Positions 21,197 through 29,831 of a stretch of DNA of 64,000 nucleotides are shown piece by piece. The position numbers were made by a program, and so were the translations under genes. The notes under the pieces were generated by a model. It searched no databases, was not told the origin of the DNA, and saw only the letters and a list, made by a program, of their open reading frames with translations. The first letter of the stretch is position 1. Every line of letters starts with the position of its first letter. The stretch is from positions 558,001 through 622,000 of the forward strand of contig CBDEUC010000002.1 in NCBI GenBank assembly GCA_965243105.1. The letters are read 5' to 3'. The DNA is from WLWS01 sp965243105. GTDB lineage: Bacteria; Pseudomonadota; Gammaproteobacteria; Eutrophobiales; Eutrophobiaceae.

Positions 21197-21445
21197 ATGA
21201 AATTTTCCGAAGAGGACATTGCAGAGCGAATCAGCGGCGTAGCCGCAACTGCAATATTGAGAATGTTATTTGATACTTTAATTCAAAAAAAAATACTGAG
21301 TGAAGAAGAGATTGAAATTATCCTGAATTGTGCAGTGGTGGAAGTTGACATGGACAACAAGACCGATAGGGATGGACGGGTTGCTGCCACCAAGTTATTT
21401 ATCAAGAATTTTATGCAGGATGATTCTGAGAAAACCCTTGGATAG
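21197..21445 (+). CDS. Small acidic helical protein, unknown
   Basis: An 82-residue protein not recognised as a known family. It looks all-helical (EEDIAERISGVAATAILRMLFDTLIQKKILSEEE), with an acidic character and no signal peptide. It is followed 11 bases later by the PPOX-family gene, so the two are probably co-transcribed. The start is supported by an AGGGTG-like site. Confidence 0.65.
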   Translation: MKFSEEDIAERISGVAATAILRMLFDTLIQKKILSEEEIEIILNCAVVEVDMDNKTDRDGRVAATKLFIKNFMQDDSEKTLG

Positions 21446-21456
21446 GAGCGAAAACA

Positions 21457-21861
21457 ATGAGCAACAACATTCCTGAATCTTATCGAGACCTGCTTGATGG
21501 TGCGGTTTATGTACACATGGCCACGCACATGAAAGACGGTTCGATACAGGTAAACCCCGTGTGGTGCAGCTATGACGGGACACACATACTCATCAATTCT
21601 GCGCTGGGTCGAGTGAAGGATAGAAATCTTCGACGCAACCCGAATATTACGGTGATGGCCATGGACCCTGAAAACCCCTATCGCTGGCTGGAAGTTCGCG
21701 GCGTTGTGGAAGAATTTGACGAGAGTGATGCCGCCGATGCCCAGCTGGATGACCTCGCCGAGCTATACCTCGGGCAAAGACCTTACCCATTCAGGCAGGA
21801 AGGAGAACAAAGGGTGATCTACAGGATAAAACCGGAGAAAGTCCAGGCCTTCCAGATGTGA
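21457..21861 (+). CDS. PPOX-class flavin/F420-type split-barrel oxidoreductase
   Basis: A 134-residue split beta-barrel protein of the pyridoxamine-phosphate-oxidase-like superfamily, subgroup TIGR03618-like. Features are AVYVHMATHMKDGSIQVNPVWCSYDG, the phosphate-binding GRVKDRNLRRNPNITVMAMDP and RWLEVRGVVEEF. The cofactor (FMN, F420 or haem) and substrate cannot be decided; F420 is uncommon in gammaproteobacteria, so a flavin is more likely. GGAGCG precedes the ATG. It converges on cysH with a 10-base gap. Confidence 0.8.
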   Translation: MSNNIPESYRDLLDGAVYVHMATHMKDGSIQVNPVWCSYDGTHILINSALGRVKDRNLRRNPNITVMAMDPENPYRWLEVRGVVEEFDESDAADAQLDDLAELYLGQRPYPFRQEGEQRVIYRIKPEKVQAFQM

Positions 21862-21871
21862 CGGAACCTGA

Positions 21872-22501
21872 CTAGATGCTGTAGTCCATGGTGTGGAGAC
21901 CGCACTCGCGGTTCTCTTCTACCTTGGTGGGGTCACGATACTTGCCGACCTGTGGTAAATCATGCTCGTAGAGGTAACCTTCCATATCGACCTCGGTCCA
22001 GTTTAGAAAGGGCGCTACCTTGCAAACGCCGTTGGCGCCTTCGCTGAATACCTCAAGCGTTTTCCTGAACTCGGTTTCATCACGGCGAATCGCAGTGAGC
22101 CAGTAATCCGGCCGTTGTTCACGCATCATGCGCTGGAAAGGCTCCAGCTTGACCTGGCGCGTGAACTCGCTATGCAATTCATTGTCCACCGAAGGAATGC
22201 CATTCATGATGGCGTTTCTTCGTGCTGCTGTCATTTCAGGAATATAAATGTCGATGTTGAGGTTTAGGTCCTGGATAAGTTTTTCAGCGTAGGTATAGGT
22301 TTCGAGGGTGTTATAACCGGTATCGATCCAGGCCACCGGCACATCCGGCTTGATGGATGTGGCAAGGTGAAGCATGACCGCGGAAAATGGCCCAAAGCTC
22401 GTCGTGACGATGGCCTTCTTGTGCTGGTCAAAAACCCATTCCATGATCTCCCTGGGAGAGTCAAGGTTTTCAGGTAATGCAGCTTGCGGCATGGCAGACA
22501 T
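21872..22501 (-). CDS. cysH: Phosphoadenosine phosphosulfate reductase
   Basis: Reduces PAPS to sulfite with thioredoxin in assimilatory sulfate reduction. The 209 residues hold the PP-loop-like TTSFGPFSAVMLHL and the C-terminal catalytic ECGLH motif. There are only two cysteines and no CC pairs, so it belongs to the cluster-free PAPS reductases rather than the 4Fe-4S APS reductases. It is somewhat shorter than E. coli CysH (244). GGAG eight bases before the ATG supports the start. No cysIJ or cysDN lie nearby. Confidence 0.9.
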   Translation of the reverse strand: MSAMPQAALPENLDSPREIMEWVFDQHKKAIVTTSFGPFSAVMLHLATSIKPDVPVAWIDTGYNTLETYTYAEKLIQDLNLNIDIYIPEMTAARRNAIMNGIPSVDNELHSEFTRQVKLEPFQRMMREQRPDYWLTAIRRDETEFRKTLEVFSEGANGVCKVAPFLNWTEVDMEGYLYEHDLPQVGKYRDPTKVEENRECGLHTMDYSI

Positions 22502-22605
22502 GGCATTGGCTCCGGTTATACAAAATGGATAACATAGTTTCTCAGCGCGTATTTTATCGATAAATAAATTCAGATAAAGAATTAATAACTATTTTAATAT
22601 AACTT

Positions 22606-23262
22606 ATGAGTATAAACCTCTATTTCCAGTATAAAATCGGTGAGGCGGGTGGGCTGTGTCTCGGGCTACTCTACTGCCTGCTCGGATTCCTGGTAGCGGG
22701 CGCTGCCACTGCCGGAGACCAGGCTCATTCTGCATTTAACGGTACCTGGGTTATCAGCGAGGAACTCAGTGACGACACGGACAAGCAGGTAGAAAAAGCG
22801 ATCAAGGAGGCCGGCGGCAAGGCGAGGACCAGGAAAAAAGGCAAGGGGCGTTACAAGGGAGGGCCGCCGGAGCAGGCCATGTACGATCATATTTCCTACG
22901 ATGAAGTCCTGCGCTTTCAGTACCAGTCCCCGGAGTTTCGGCTGGAATACGAAGAGGGTTTTGTACGCGTGTTCCATTCCGACGGTAGACGCCGTTCAGC
23001 CAGTGCCAGTGGTAGCGATCGAAGAAAGCGAACAGATTTCGCATTTGCCAGCTGGTCGGAGGATGGCAGGAAACTATTCGTTGAATCCAGGCCAAGGGAT
23101 GGAGGCAGGACCAGCGAGGTTTACACCTTGCGCAGGGGTACTGATGGAAGCGAGCAGCTGCTGGTGGAGCTGGTGCTAAAGCCGCTGCTATTTAGCGGCA
23201 CCGTCAACCTCAAGCGTGTGTACCTGCGCGAGGGAGCAAAACCACCTCGTTCATCCAGATAG
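22606..23262 (+). CDS. Secreted protein, unknown function
   Basis: A 218-residue protein with an N-terminal hydrophobic segment (LCLGLLYCLLGFLVAGAATA) consistent with a signal peptide cleaved near AATAGDQ. The mature part is rich in charged and Arg/Lys residues (KEAGGKARTRKKGKGRYKG) and has a beta-rich second half (FNGTWVISEELSDD, DRRKRTDFAFASWSEDGRKLFVESRPRDGG). It may bind the envelope, but no family was recognised. Its 3' end overlaps the convergent Sel1 gene by 12 bases. Confidence 0.7.
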   Translation: MSINLYFQYKIGEAGGLCLGLLYCLLGFLVAGAATAGDQAHSAFNGTWVISEELSDDTDKQVEKAIKEAGGKARTRKKGKGRYKGGPPEQAMYDHISYDEVLRFQYQSPEFRLEYEEGFVRVFHSDGRRRSASASGSDRRKRTDFAFASWSEDGRKLFVESRPRDGGRTSEVYTLRRGTDGSEQLLVELVLKPLLFSGTVNLKRVYLREGAKPPRSSR

Positions 23263-23982
23263 TACGACACCGTCCTTTAGACGCTTCTTGTCCAGCTCGT
23301 ATTTCATCCACATTTCCCGTGCCTTGAGACGGGCTGCCTCCAGCTCTTCCTCGCTCAGCTGGATTGCGATGGCATCCCGTGGGCTCAGGGCCTGTTCGTG
23401 GCCACCAGCCACGGCGATACCAAACCAGGCATAGGCGGTCTCCCTGTCCACCTCCACACCTTCGCCATTTAGATAAATAGAACCAAGCTTGTACTGCGCC
23501 TGCAGGTTACCCTGGGCAGCAGCCTGTTCATACCAGGTGATCATCTGCTCCACGTCCCGCCGAATACCGATACCGTTCTCATACATGTGGGCCAGGTTGA
23601 ATTGCGCCTGTGAAAAACCCTGTTCTGCCGCCTGCCGGTACCATTTCAGGGCAATAGCGGAAACCGGTGCTGTGCCCAGGCCCTCTGCATACATGAAGCC
23701 AAGACTGTGCTGGGCCTCGGCCAGCCCGTTGCGGGCACTTTTCTTGTACCACTTCAGTGCTTTTGCATAATTCTTTTCGACGCCAATGCCGTTGAGATAC
23801 ATGTAAGCAAGATTATTCTGGGCCTTGCCGTCTCCTTCCTCGGCGAGGAGCTTGAGCTGCCTGAGCGCCGTGTCGTGATCCCCTGCAAGGAAGGCCCGAT
23901 GCGCCGAATGGAAGTCTGCTTTTTCGCAGGCAGGCAAAATAAACAACAGGGGAACAAGGAGTAATGTGACCGCGGCCTTCAT
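23251..23982 (-). CDS. Sel1-repeat (SLR) lipoprotein
   Basis: A 243-residue envelope protein. A lipoprotein signal ends in the lipobox LPAC (Cys at about residue 19). Four to five Sel1-like repeats follow (for example GDGKAQNNLAYMYLNGIGVEKNYAKAL, then AEAQHSLGFMYAEGLGT, SQAQFNLAHMYENGIG and LQAQYKLGSIYLNGEG). SLR proteins are alpha-solenoids that scaffold protein complexes; the partner is unknown. The next gene on the strand upstream (23995-24372) is another small exported protein. Confidence 0.88.
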   Translation of the reverse strand: MKAAVTLLLVPLLFILPACEKADFHSAHRAFLAGDHDTALRQLKLLAEEGDGKAQNNLAYMYLNGIGVEKNYAKALKWYKKSARNGLAEAQHSLGFMYAEGLGTAPVSAIALKWYRQAAEQGFSQAQFNLAHMYENGIGIRRDVEQMITWYEQAAAQGNLQAQYKLGSIYLNGEGVEVDRETAYAWFGIAVAGGHEQALSPRDAIAIQLSEEELEAARLKAREMWMKYELDKKRLKDGVVLSG

Positions 23983-23994
23983 TTGCGCTTGATT

Positions 23995-24372
23995 TCAACA
24001 GCCATTACTGAACAGGCAGCGATGGGGGTCTTCATCCTCGCAGGCTATTTGCCCGCTGGCGCCAACCGCCCAGTTTTCTGAAATGCTGATGACAGGGCAG
24101 CCCCTGGGAAGGGGTATACCATCAAGACGAATATATTGTCCCGGCGCCTCGTACTTGCAGGACACGAATTCGCCGTGATTTTCGATACTCACACCGTAAA
24201 GCTGTTCCACAGAGAGTAATCCCTCCAGCGTGACATCTTCCGCGACACTCCAATCATAGTCCTGGGGGACCACTCTTGCACGAATTTCCTGGGGGGTGGG
24301 ACACGCTCGTGCATGCAGCAGGTTGGCAAACAGCACGGTACAGAGCAGCAGAAAGATCCTGGATAGTTGCAC
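23995..24372 (-). CDS. Small exported protein, DUF3757-like
   Basis: A 125-residue protein with a clear signal peptide (IFLLLCTVLFANLLHARA) and a mature region starting CPTPQEIRARV, with six cysteines likely to form disulfides in the periplasm. The CPxxxEI start resembles DUF3757 proteins; this match is tentative. It is probably co-transcribed with the Sel1 lipoprotein 12 bases downstream. Confidence 0.65.
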   Translation of the reverse strand: MQLSRIFLLLCTVLFANLLHARACPTPQEIRARVVPQDYDWSVAEDVTLEGLLSVEQLYGVSIENHGEFVSCKYEAPGQYIRLDGIPLPRGCPVISISENWAVGASGQIACEDEDPHRCLFSNGC

Positions 24373-24501
24373 TTTGAATTATTCACACGTGTTTATTTAA
24401 AACAGACCCCCAAGCATAGCAGGAGGTTCAATTGGCAAGAAGCCTGTGAACGGCGCTATCATCTGGAATCTTGAACTCAGCAACAGGAAGGAGCGGCCGG
24501 C

Positions 24502-25458
24502 GTGACTGGCAAACTGGATCCACAAATCGCAGCACTACTTGACTATATCGAGCAGGCCAGGCTGCCTTCGTTTGAAGACTTGCCCTATGTCGAAGCAAGG
24601 CAATACTACCGCGAGTCAAGCGCAAGACTGGCCGGGGATCGACGCACTGATGTCAACTCTGTGGACCTTGTGCTTGAAGCCGGCGACAGGAATATTCCGG
24701 CTCGTCATTACCGGCCACGGGCGCTGGAGCAGGAGCGTCTGCCAGTCCTTGTCTACTTTCACGGCGGTGGCTGGTGTGTCGGCGACCTGGAAACCCACGA
24801 CCATGTCTGTCGCTGGCTGAGTGCCGGGGCCGACTGCGCAGTGATATCGGTGGATTACCGGCTGGCACCGGAACACAAGTTTCCCGCTGCCGTGGAAGAC
24901 TGTGCAGAAGCCTGCAAGCTGATCCACGCCCAGGCGGGGACACTGGGAATTGACGAAAACAGGATGGCAATCGGTGGAGACAGCGCTGGTGGCAATCTCG
25001 CCGCCGTGGTGAGCCTGCTGGCAAGGGACGAAGGCGGGCCGGGCTATTGCGCGCAGCTCCTGGTCTATCCTGCCACCGACATGCTGATGCGCTTCCCATC
25101 CCACGCTGCCAACGGCAGCGGTTATCGCTTAACACGCAGCGCCATAGCGTGGTTCATCTGCGGCTACCTGCGACAGGGCGAGGACATGAATGACTTTCGC
25201 GCCTCACCCCTGCTGGCAGCAAAACACGACAGGCTGCCACCGGCTCTTGTCATCACCGCAGAATTCGATCCTCTTGTAGACGAGGGCAAGGCCTACGCAC
25301 AAAAGCTGTCCGAGTCAGGTGTCGAGGTTGAATACCGCTGCTATGAGGGCATGATCCATGGCTTTTTCGCCATGCCGGGTGCAGTAGATGCGAGCCGGGA
25401 CGCGCTGGCGCAGGCAGCAGAATTCCTGCAAAAACATTTTCAACCCGATCCTCCCTAG
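24502..25458 (+). CDS. Alpha/beta hydrolase, HSL-type esterase
   Basis: A 318-residue carboxylesterase of the hormone-sensitive-lipase family. The oxyanion-hole motif HGGGWCVGD, the nucleophile elbow GGDSAGGNLA (Ser), the catalytic Asp in TAEFDPLVDEG and the His in GMIHGFFAM are all present. No signal peptide, so it is cytoplasmic. The natural substrate is unknown. It starts at GTG with AGGAAGGAG upstream. Its stop codon overlaps that of the convergent peptidase gene in a shared CTAG. Confidence 0.9.
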   Translation: MTGKLDPQIAALLDYIEQARLPSFEDLPYVEARQYYRESSARLAGDRRTDVNSVDLVLEAGDRNIPARHYRPRALEQERLPVLVYFHGGGWCVGDLETHDHVCRWLSAGADCAVISVDYRLAPEHKFPAAVEDCAEACKLIHAQAGTLGIDENRMAIGGDSAGGNLAAVVSLLARDEGGPGYCAQLLVYPATDMLMRFPSHAANGSGYRLTRSAIAWFICGYLRQGEDMNDFRASPLLAAKHDRLPPALVITAEFDPLVDEGKAYAQKLSESGVEVEYRCYEGMIHGFFAMPGAVDASRDALAQAAEFLQKHFQPDPP

Positions 25459-26780
25459 TCCTGGAACAGGTCGAGTGCGGCTGCGGTCATGGCCTCAACA
25501 CCGGTCAGGATGGTTGGCCTTGGCATTGGAGCAAACTGGGCAGAGTGAAGGGATGGCAGGGTCCTGCCTTCCTGCCTGGCGGAACTGACTATCCCGGGAT
25601 CGACAGCCCCCAGCCAGAAGAAAAAACTGGGGATCCTTGGTTCCACCCGGCCATACTGGGAAAAATCTTCACCTCCCATTACCGGGCTCACCTGTACTAC
25701 TCGTTCTTCACCAAGCTGCTTCTCCAGCACCTTTGCAAGCCGTTTTGTCAGTTGCGGGTTGTTATAGAGTGCCGGGGTGTATTCATCCCGTACTTTAATT
25801 TGCGGAAGCCTGTCATCAGGCAAGCCGCTGACTCTTGCCTGGGTCGTGGCAATACGCCTGATGCCGTCCAACAGCGCCTCGCGGGTGCTATCTGAATAGG
25901 AACGGACCGTGAGCTGCAGATCAACGAAATCCGGAATAATGTTGTGCTTGGTACCACCGTGAATTGAACCTACAGTGACAACAGCAGATTCCAGGGGAGA
26001 TATCTCCCTGGACACGAGGGTCTGCAGGGAATTGATAATGGCCGCGGCAAGCACCACCGGATCCCGGGTGGTGTGCGGGTAGGCGCCGTGACCACCGACG
26101 CCGTGCACACGAATATCGACAGAGTCAACGTTAGCCATGGCAAAGCCTTCCACGTACCCGATTTTGCCTGCATGAAAAGCGGCCTTGACGTGCAGGCCGA
26201 GGGCATAATCAGGTCGAGGAAAGCGACTAAAAAGCCCATCATTGATCATCGCCCTGGCTCCTGCGCCCCGTTCCTCGGCGGGTTGACCAATCATTACCAG
26301 GGTGCCTTGCCATTGCTTTCTCGCAGCAGCCAGCCTGCGCGCCACACCGGCAAACACCGTCATGTGTATGTCGTGACCACAGGCATGCATGGTATGAACT
26401 GTTTTACCCAGGTCATCCACAACCTGGGTACGGCTGGCGTAGGGCAGGCCGGTCTTCTCCTCTATGGGAAGACCATCCATGTCCGCCCTGATAAGGACAG
26501 TCGGCCCCGCACCATTCTCAATGACGCCGACTATGCCGTGCCCACCAACGCCCTCTGTGACCTCGAACCCTGCGTTGGACAGCTCCCTGGCAAGACGTTT
26601 GGCCGTGTTTTTTTCATGAAAAGACAGTTCAGGGTTCCTGTGAAGGTGCTGGTAAAGTTTTTCCAGGTGAGGGTAGTCATTTGCAACTGGCTGGTTTTCC
26701 GTGCCGTGAAGCACAGTACTGAATAGCAGCCACAGCGTGAATTGAGTGATCCGGTTCAGGGTCATAGCAGGCAGTTCCAT
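25455..26780 (-). CDS. M20 family metallo-amidohydrolase, exported
   Basis: A 441-residue M20D-type amidohydrolase (related to hippurate or IAA-amino-acid hydrolases) with an N-terminal signal (ITQFTLWLLFSTVLHG), so probably periplasmic. Metal-site motifs are MHACGHDIHM, GQPAEERGAGA, the dimer-domain His in VHGVGGHGAYPH and the C-terminal MGGEDFSQY. The substrate is an N-acyl amino acid or a similar amide, not resolvable. An internal ATG at 26765 is an alternative start; neither has a clear ribosome binding site. Confidence 0.88.
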   Translation of the reverse strand: MELPAMTLNRITQFTLWLLFSTVLHGTENQPVANDYPHLEKLYQHLHRNPELSFHEKNTAKRLARELSNAGFEVTEGVGGHGIVGVIENGAGPTVLIRADMDGLPIEEKTGLPYASRTQVVDDLGKTVHTMHACGHDIHMTVFAGVARRLAAARKQWQGTLVMIGQPAEERGAGARAMINDGLFSRFPRPDYALGLHVKAAFHAGKIGYVEGFAMANVDSVDIRVHGVGGHGAYPHTTRDPVVLAAAIINSLQTLVSREISPLESAVVTVGSIHGGTKHNIIPDFVDLQLTVRSYSDSTREALLDGIRRIATTQARVSGLPDDRLPQIKVRDEYTPALYNNPQLTKRLAKVLEKQLGEERVVQVSPVMGGEDFSQYGRVEPRIPSFFFWLGAVDPGIVSSARQEGRTLPSLHSAQFAPMPRPTILTGVEAMTAAALDLFQD

Positions 26781-26835
26781 TAAAAGGGTGAAAGATTATC
26801 AAGCTGTGTACGAATACGGGCAAGCTCATTCTGGT

Positions 26836-26916
26836 AAATTAGACTGTATAAATACACTGTCTAATTTATTTGTCTAATTGTTCTTGACTATTTAGTCTGT
26901 CTAATTATACTGTCTA
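26836..26916 (+). promoter_or_regulatory. GTCTA repeat array, putative operator of the MerR-cyclase gene
   Basis: An AT-rich block just before the gene at 26943. It starts with a perfect inverted repeat (AAATTAGAC at 26836-26844 and GTCTAATTT at 26859-26867, 14-base spacer). The right arm then recurs in direct orientation: TGTCTAATT at 26858, 26871 and 26898, a shorter TGTCTA at 26911 and a degenerate copy near 26884. Spacings are 13-14 bases. The spacer contains TGTATAAATACA, itself a near palindrome. Repeated half-sites before a gene for a MerR-type HTH protein suggest autoregulation; this is inference. Confidence 0.6.
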
Positions 26917-26942
26917 TCCCTTTTTGTGCTAAGTGTGAACAA

Positions 26943-28613
26943 ATGAGTCTACTAACAAGTAAGCAACTTATTGATATCGCGGGGATTTCCCGGGCTACAC
27001 TCAATAATTACATCAAGCTGGGGATCCTGGACAAGCCAAGCGTGGCACCAGTTCAGGATAAGAATGAGCGCGCGCGTCGCATCGGATACTTTCCTGAATC
27101 TGCACTGCAGCGCATTGAAGCTGTTAAACAAATGAAAAAACGGGGTATGGCAATGTCAGACATAGCAAAAGAACTGGAGAATACTGACATGGAGGGGTTT
27201 TTCCTGGATGAAACGGATCACATAGAGCTTGAGTTGGATCCAAAACTGGAAGGTACCAGGGTCACCAAGAAGTCCGAGTTAACACAGGACAGGATACAGC
27301 AGGAAACTGGCAAGGAAGAGGAGATTGAGAAGGAAGAGGGGAGAGAAATCAATATCGTCAAGCAGCAGCCCTTGCCGGCCAAGCTTGAAAGTCTCTCAAT
27401 TGATATGTCCCTGGAAAACCTGCCCGGGCCGGCATACATGGTAAACAACAATTTTGAGCTGGTGTGGTGGAACGAGGCGGCGTTTGAAGATCTGTTTTGC
27501 CTGGATAACCCGCTGGATGGCGACATTGAGTCACGAAATCTTCTCAAGTTATTGATAACTAATTCAAAAGTAAGAAAGCTCGCTAACTGGGAAGAGCTCT
27601 TTGCCATTCATCTCAGCTCGGCAAAACGCCGTATTCCGGAGAGTACCCTGAGCAACACTTACGGCACCATGAATTCCGATGACGTGCGCCTGGTTGAACA
27701 GCTGAACCATTCCACGGAATCGTCCGGGCACAAGCATATCTCGCACTATCATGTTGATGTGTATGATAAAAATGCTGGAATGATCCTTCCGCACGACCTT
27801 TACGTGTCGTTTTTCCGCGAGGGCATCATGTTTGCCTATTCCCCCGAAGACCTGGAAAGCGACAATATCCTGGATTTTCTTTCACGCCGCAGTCACGTTA
27901 TTCGAGACCTGCTGAAGAAACGCAAACCCTTCCTGACCGACCTTGCGGTCATCGTCGCGGATTTACAGGACTCCTGCCAGATCTGCGCAGAATTGCCCCC
28001 GGAGGAATATTTTCAGCTGATTAACCATATCTGGCAGGCCTCAGAGCCGGTTTTTAGAAAATACTACGGTACCCATGGAAAGCACGTGGGAGACGGTATG
28101 CTGTATTATTTCTTTCCCCAACCTGACTCTAATTACATCGCAAATTCAATAAATTGCGCGCTGGAGCTCAAGCAGATAATGGGCGAGGTCACACGGGAAT
28201 GGCAGGCCAGGAAGAACTGGCTGCACGAGCTGCACCTGAATATTGGCCTGAACGAGGGCCAGGAGTGGTTTGGCACCTACTATTCCGCCACCAACCTTGA
28301 ATTCACCGTTCTTGGCGACACCATCAACCACGCGGCCCGTATCAGTGACCTGGCCCGCTATGGTTCAATCCTGGCGACCAAGGGCATGGTGGGAAAGCTG
28401 ACGCCTGAAGAGCGCCAGGCCTTTCGTTTTGGAATTCGACAGGAAACCGCCAAGGGCGACGAGATCTTTGTCTCAGACCTTTACTCCCGCGTGTCGTCGC
28501 TCGTTGACCTGAAAGATGACAAGAACATCAAGTTCCACGACATCGCCACTATACCTGTCACGGAGATTATCGATGCCAGGGGCGAGCACCTGTACCGTCG
28601 CAGCAAGCGCTAA
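26943..28613 (+). CDS. MerR-type HTH / PAS-like sensor / class III adenylyl cyclase fusion
   Basis: A 556-residue soluble one-component protein. Residues 1-80 form a MerR-type helix-turn-helix (LTSKQLIDIAGISRATLNNYIKLGIL, later RRIGYFPESALQRIEAV). A charged linker follows (110-145), then an MmyB/PAS-like region near 157-300 (LPGPAYMVNNNFELVWWNEAA). A class III nucleotide cyclase domain spans about 330-515. Its key residues are intact: metal ligands D340 and D384, adenine-contacting K380 and T455, transition-state N462 and R466, so it should make cAMP. Cyclases are usually membrane- or receptor-linked; fusion to a DNA-binding domain is unusual. A GTCTA repeat array lies upstream and a strong terminator downstream, so it is monocistronic. 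Confidence 0.85.
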   Translation: MSLLTSKQLIDIAGISRATLNNYIKLGILDKPSVAPVQDKNERARRIGYFPESALQRIEAVKQMKKRGMAMSDIAKELENTDMEGFFLDETDHIELELDPKLEGTRVTKKSELTQDRIQQETGKEEEIEKEEGREINIVKQQPLPAKLESLSIDMSLENLPGPAYMVNNNFELVWWNEAAFEDLFCLDNPLDGDIESRNLLKLLITNSKVRKLANWEELFAIHLSSAKRRIPESTLSNTYGTMNSDDVRLVEQLNHSTESSGHKHISHYHVDVYDKNAGMILPHDLYVSFFREGIMFAYSPEDLESDNILDFLSRRSHVIRDLLKKRKPFLTDLAVIVADLQDSCQICAELPPEEYFQLINHIWQASEPVFRKYYGTHGKHVGDGMLYYFFPQPDSNYIANSINCALELKQIMGEVTREWQARKNWLHELHLNIGLNEGQEWFGTYYSATNLEFTVLGDTINHAARISDLARYGSILATKGMVGKLTPEERQAFRFGIRQETAKGDEIFVSDLYSRVSSLVDLKDDKNIKFHDIATIPVTEIIDARGEHLYRRSKR

Positions 28614-28637
28614 AAGCGCATAAAACCTTTTACTTCC

Positions 28638-28671
28638 AGCCCGGTAAGACGTATTTACCGGGCTTTTTTTT
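28638..28671 (+). terminator. Intrinsic terminator after the MerR-cyclase gene
   Basis: Perfect 10-base arms (AGCCCGGTAA at 28638-28647, TTACCGGGCT at 28655-28664) with a 7-base loop, followed by an eight-T tract. A strong rho-independent terminator 25 bases after the stop codon. Confidence 0.92.
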
Positions 28672-28801
28672 GCCCTTTGAATACTGCGGCCTCATATATA
28701 ACTACGCATAATGTATATTATGTTAAATTATATTTATTTCAGGAATCCAGCCAGCAAGTGGTGTAGATTGAGCAACTTACTCAGCCGCAGGGCAAAGCGC
28801 G

Positions 28802-29560
28802 ATGAAAGCGAGTTATTGGGACTCCCTGGCCTCCTCCTTTGATGACGAAGTTTTTGACCCGGTAGCGGAGGATCAGGGCGCTGTAATATCGGGCCTGGTG
28901 AGCCAGTATGCTTCCAGGAATCGTGATTTGCTGGATATCGGCTGTGGGAATGGCCGCAATATTGCGAGGTTTCACAAGCTGTTCAGGCAAGTGAAGGGGA
29001 TCGATATTTCGCCAGCCTGCGCTCGGCAGGCAATGAAGCTACTTGGTGACGCGGAGAATGTTTCCATCGACTGCCATGACCTGGTCCATCCCTTCCCTGC
29101 CAGTCAGCAATATGACCTGGCGCTTTGTATTAATGTCATCCTGGATCCCGTTCATTCACGCCAAAAACGACTGTTTAACCACGTTTTTTCACTGGTCAAG
29201 CCAGGAGGGCGCTTAATCCTCGTTGTACCTTCGGTTGAATCCGTCCTGTTAACCACGCACAGGCTGATATCTCTTAACCTGCGTGAGTTTCCCAGCTACA
29301 GGCAGGCCGCTGCGGCCGCCAACGATCAGCTTGGATTTACCGCTAAATCCCTGCGCGACGGCATCATCAACAAGGGCAATTCCCTGACCAAGCACTATTT
29401 GAAAGAAGAGTTACAGCTGATATTTGAAGAATCCGGGCAGCGCATACGCCAAATCAGCAAGGTCGAATACCCGTGGAATACGGAAATAGAGGACCCTCCT
29501 TTAACGATGCAGGCCCCATTTCCCTGGGACTGGTTGGTCATGTCATCTGCCCCGGCCTAG
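28802..29560 (+). CDS. Class I SAM-dependent methyltransferase
   Basis: A 252-residue cytoplasmic methyltransferase. Motif I is LLDIGCGNGRNIARF near residue 40, followed by the acidic residue in KGIDISPACARQA and YDLALCINVILD. The substrate is unknown. It stands alone between the terminator at 28.65 kb and a 271-base AT-rich gap (29561-29831) in which no gene was seen. Confidence 0.85.
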   Translation: MKASYWDSLASSFDDEVFDPVAEDQGAVISGLVSQYASRNRDLLDIGCGNGRNIARFHKLFRQVKGIDISPACARQAMKLLGDAENVSIDCHDLVHPFPASQQYDLALCINVILDPVHSRQKRLFNHVFSLVKPGGRLILVVPSVESVLLTTHRLISLNLREFPSYRQAAAAANDQLGFTAKSLRDGIINKGNSLTKHYLKEELQLIFEESGQRIRQISKVEYPWNTEIEDPPLTMQAPFPWDWLVMSSAPA

Positions 29561-29831
29561 GCCGCAGGGTCATCTTATATCCTTTTGCTATAAAAAGATT
29601 ATATAAAGTGCTTTATTAATTTAATTACAATAATTTATAGCATTTTTATAATGTGCCTAAATAGCAATAATAAACAGCACTTTTGCGACAAAACTCAGTT
29701 GCTCTGCCCTCTTTCGAGCGCCTCAATTGAATTCAAAAACCGGCAATTTTTGCGGCTCGCCTCCTTAGAACTTCAAAGCTGACATGGGCAAATTGCGGGA
29801 GCGCAACACAAGCTGGACACAGCTGCTCGCT

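Noticed and set aside
26858..26916. CRISPR-like direct repeats
   Set aside because: Units are only 6-9 bases at 13-14 base spacing; far too short for CRISPR and better explained as an operator array.
29561..29831. AT-rich gap with a distant AAAGTGCT/AGCACTTT repeat
   Set aside because: Eight-base arms 63 bases apart in AT-rich DNA can arise by chance; no gene or RNA signature seen.
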